Source: Nitrospina sp. (GTDB lineage Bacteria > Nitrospinota > Nitrospinia > Nitrospinales > VA-1). From it: a stretch of 35,997 bases of DNA. Positions 35,482 through 35,997 of this stretch are shown here, piece after piece (positions within the stretch are counted from its first letter, which is position 1; the number at the start of each line of letters is the position of its first letter). The translations under genes and the position numbers were made by a program. The stretch is from contig JABIAY010000024.1 of the NCBI GenBank assembly GCA_018653085.1, forward strand, positions 1 to 35,997. The letters run 5' to 3'. Under the pieces are notes generated by a model. That model saw only the letters and a list, made by a program, of their open reading frames with translations, had not been told where the DNA came from and ran no database searches.

Positions 35482-35997
35482 CTAGTCGTCGGAGTCCATA
35501 GTGCGGTGATAGTCTTGCAGGATTGCGTCCTGAGTTTCCTGATCGGAGGATTTATAGATGCGGATGGTTTCGAAGTGGCTGGCCTGCTGAACGCGTAATA
35601 ATTTGAGGCGCATTAATTCCAGAATGGCAAGAAACGTCACGATGACTTCCTGCTTTTTGTTTAGTACCGTAAACAGCGATTCAAATGTAACGCTTTCTGA
35701 AGTGTTGAGAATTTCCAGGATGTGCTGAATCCGGTCCGTGACCGACATCTCGGTAATTTCAATTTCATAATCCTTTTCAAAGGATTTGGTATCCAGGATT
35801 TTCTGGTAGGCTTTAAACAAATCGAAGACCGATGTTTCAACCAGTTCGTTTGCTTCGGAGCTGCCTTCAATTTCAAGCTGTCCACCGCGCACAAAAACCT
35901 GTGCATGATCATGTTCTTTCATTCTTAGCTCAAACGCCGCATCCCGATAGCGCTGGTATTCCCGTAGTCGGCGCATCAGTTCCGCACGCGGGTCTTC
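35482..35997 (-). CDS. scpA: Segregation and condensation protein A, 5' end missing
   Basis: The frame runs off the right edge; 171 residues are visible, starting EDPRAELMRRLREYQRYRDA. This is the mid-to-C-terminal part of ScpA: the linker after the N-terminal SMC-binding domain (FDLFKAYQKIL) and the winged-helix end (SVTDRIQHILEIL, KQEVIVTFLAILELMRLKLL, ETIRIYKS). ScpA is the kleisin subunit that bridges the SMC heads with ScpB in chromosome segregation. A methionine at 35976 is internal, not the start. The partner scpB would be expected downstream but is not seen there; repeats follow instead. Confidence 0.92.
   Translation of the reverse strand, partial: EDPRAELMRRLREYQRYRDAAFELRMKEHDHAQVFVRGGQLEIEGSSEANELVETSVFDLFKAYQKILDTKSFEKDYEIEITEMSVTDRIQHILEILNTSESVTFESLFTVLNKKQEVIVTFLAILELMRLKLLRVQQASHFETIRIYKSSDQETQDAILQDYHRTMDSDD

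Overview
The window reads as a chromosomal segment of a Gram-negative (diderm) bacterium. LPS-related genes (an LptF-type permease, KdsB), lipoprotein and outer-membrane signals and a lytic transglycosylase support this. Base composition is moderate and genes are packed on both strands. The mix of stand-alone proline dehydrogenase, an exported MsrAB fusion, CHASE2 cyclase, FecR and TPR-barrel proteins would fit Nitrospinota or a deltaproteobacterium-like lineage. That placement is inference only; no rRNA or lineage-defining gene is present.

Layout. 1-4.2 kb: the C-terminus of an oligopeptide ABC ATPase, a secreted TPR protein, msrAB with a GIY-YIG protein, a 31-residue membrane protein, proline dehydrogenase and a 54-residue protein behind a good sigma70 promoter. 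4.2-8.5 kb: two divergent GT4 glycosyltransferases, a lytic transglycosylase and lipA. 8.6-11.4 kb: an LptF-type permease, a CBS-domain protein, an unrecognised secreted protein and the remnant of an alpha/beta-hydrolase gene. 11.4-15.2 kb, minus strand: sugar-phosphate transferase, kdsB, pyrG (surface glycan and nucleotide supply). 15.5-18.6 kb: a CpoB-like TPR lipoprotein, a cysteine desulfurase and cysE.

18.8-29.8 kb is a second-messenger block. It holds a CRP-like sensor fused to a LuxR-type HTH, a TPR-plus-beta-barrel protein, an exported FecR-domain protein with a glycine-rich tail, two paralogous cNMP-PAS-GGDEF-EAL proteins in divergent orientation, and a CHASE2 class III nucleotide cyclase. 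The cyclase could make the cyclic nucleotide read by three related cNMP-binding domains. The two GGDEF-EAL proteins look degenerate in opposite halves: one keeps GGDEF and has lost EAL residues, the other keeps EAL and has GGDDF. This suggests a cAMP (or cGMP) to c-di-GMP relay tied to envelope proteins, and is the best candidate for an undescribed system here.

30.4-34.6 kb is a second signalling island on the minus strand: a large chemoreceptor, a truncated globin, a response regulator with a coiled-coil tail and CxxC motif, and a second truncated globin. Inverted copies of a mosaic repeat, with exact 29- and 36-bp blocks, flank it at about 29.9 and 35.4 kb. The window ends in a 5'-truncated scpA.
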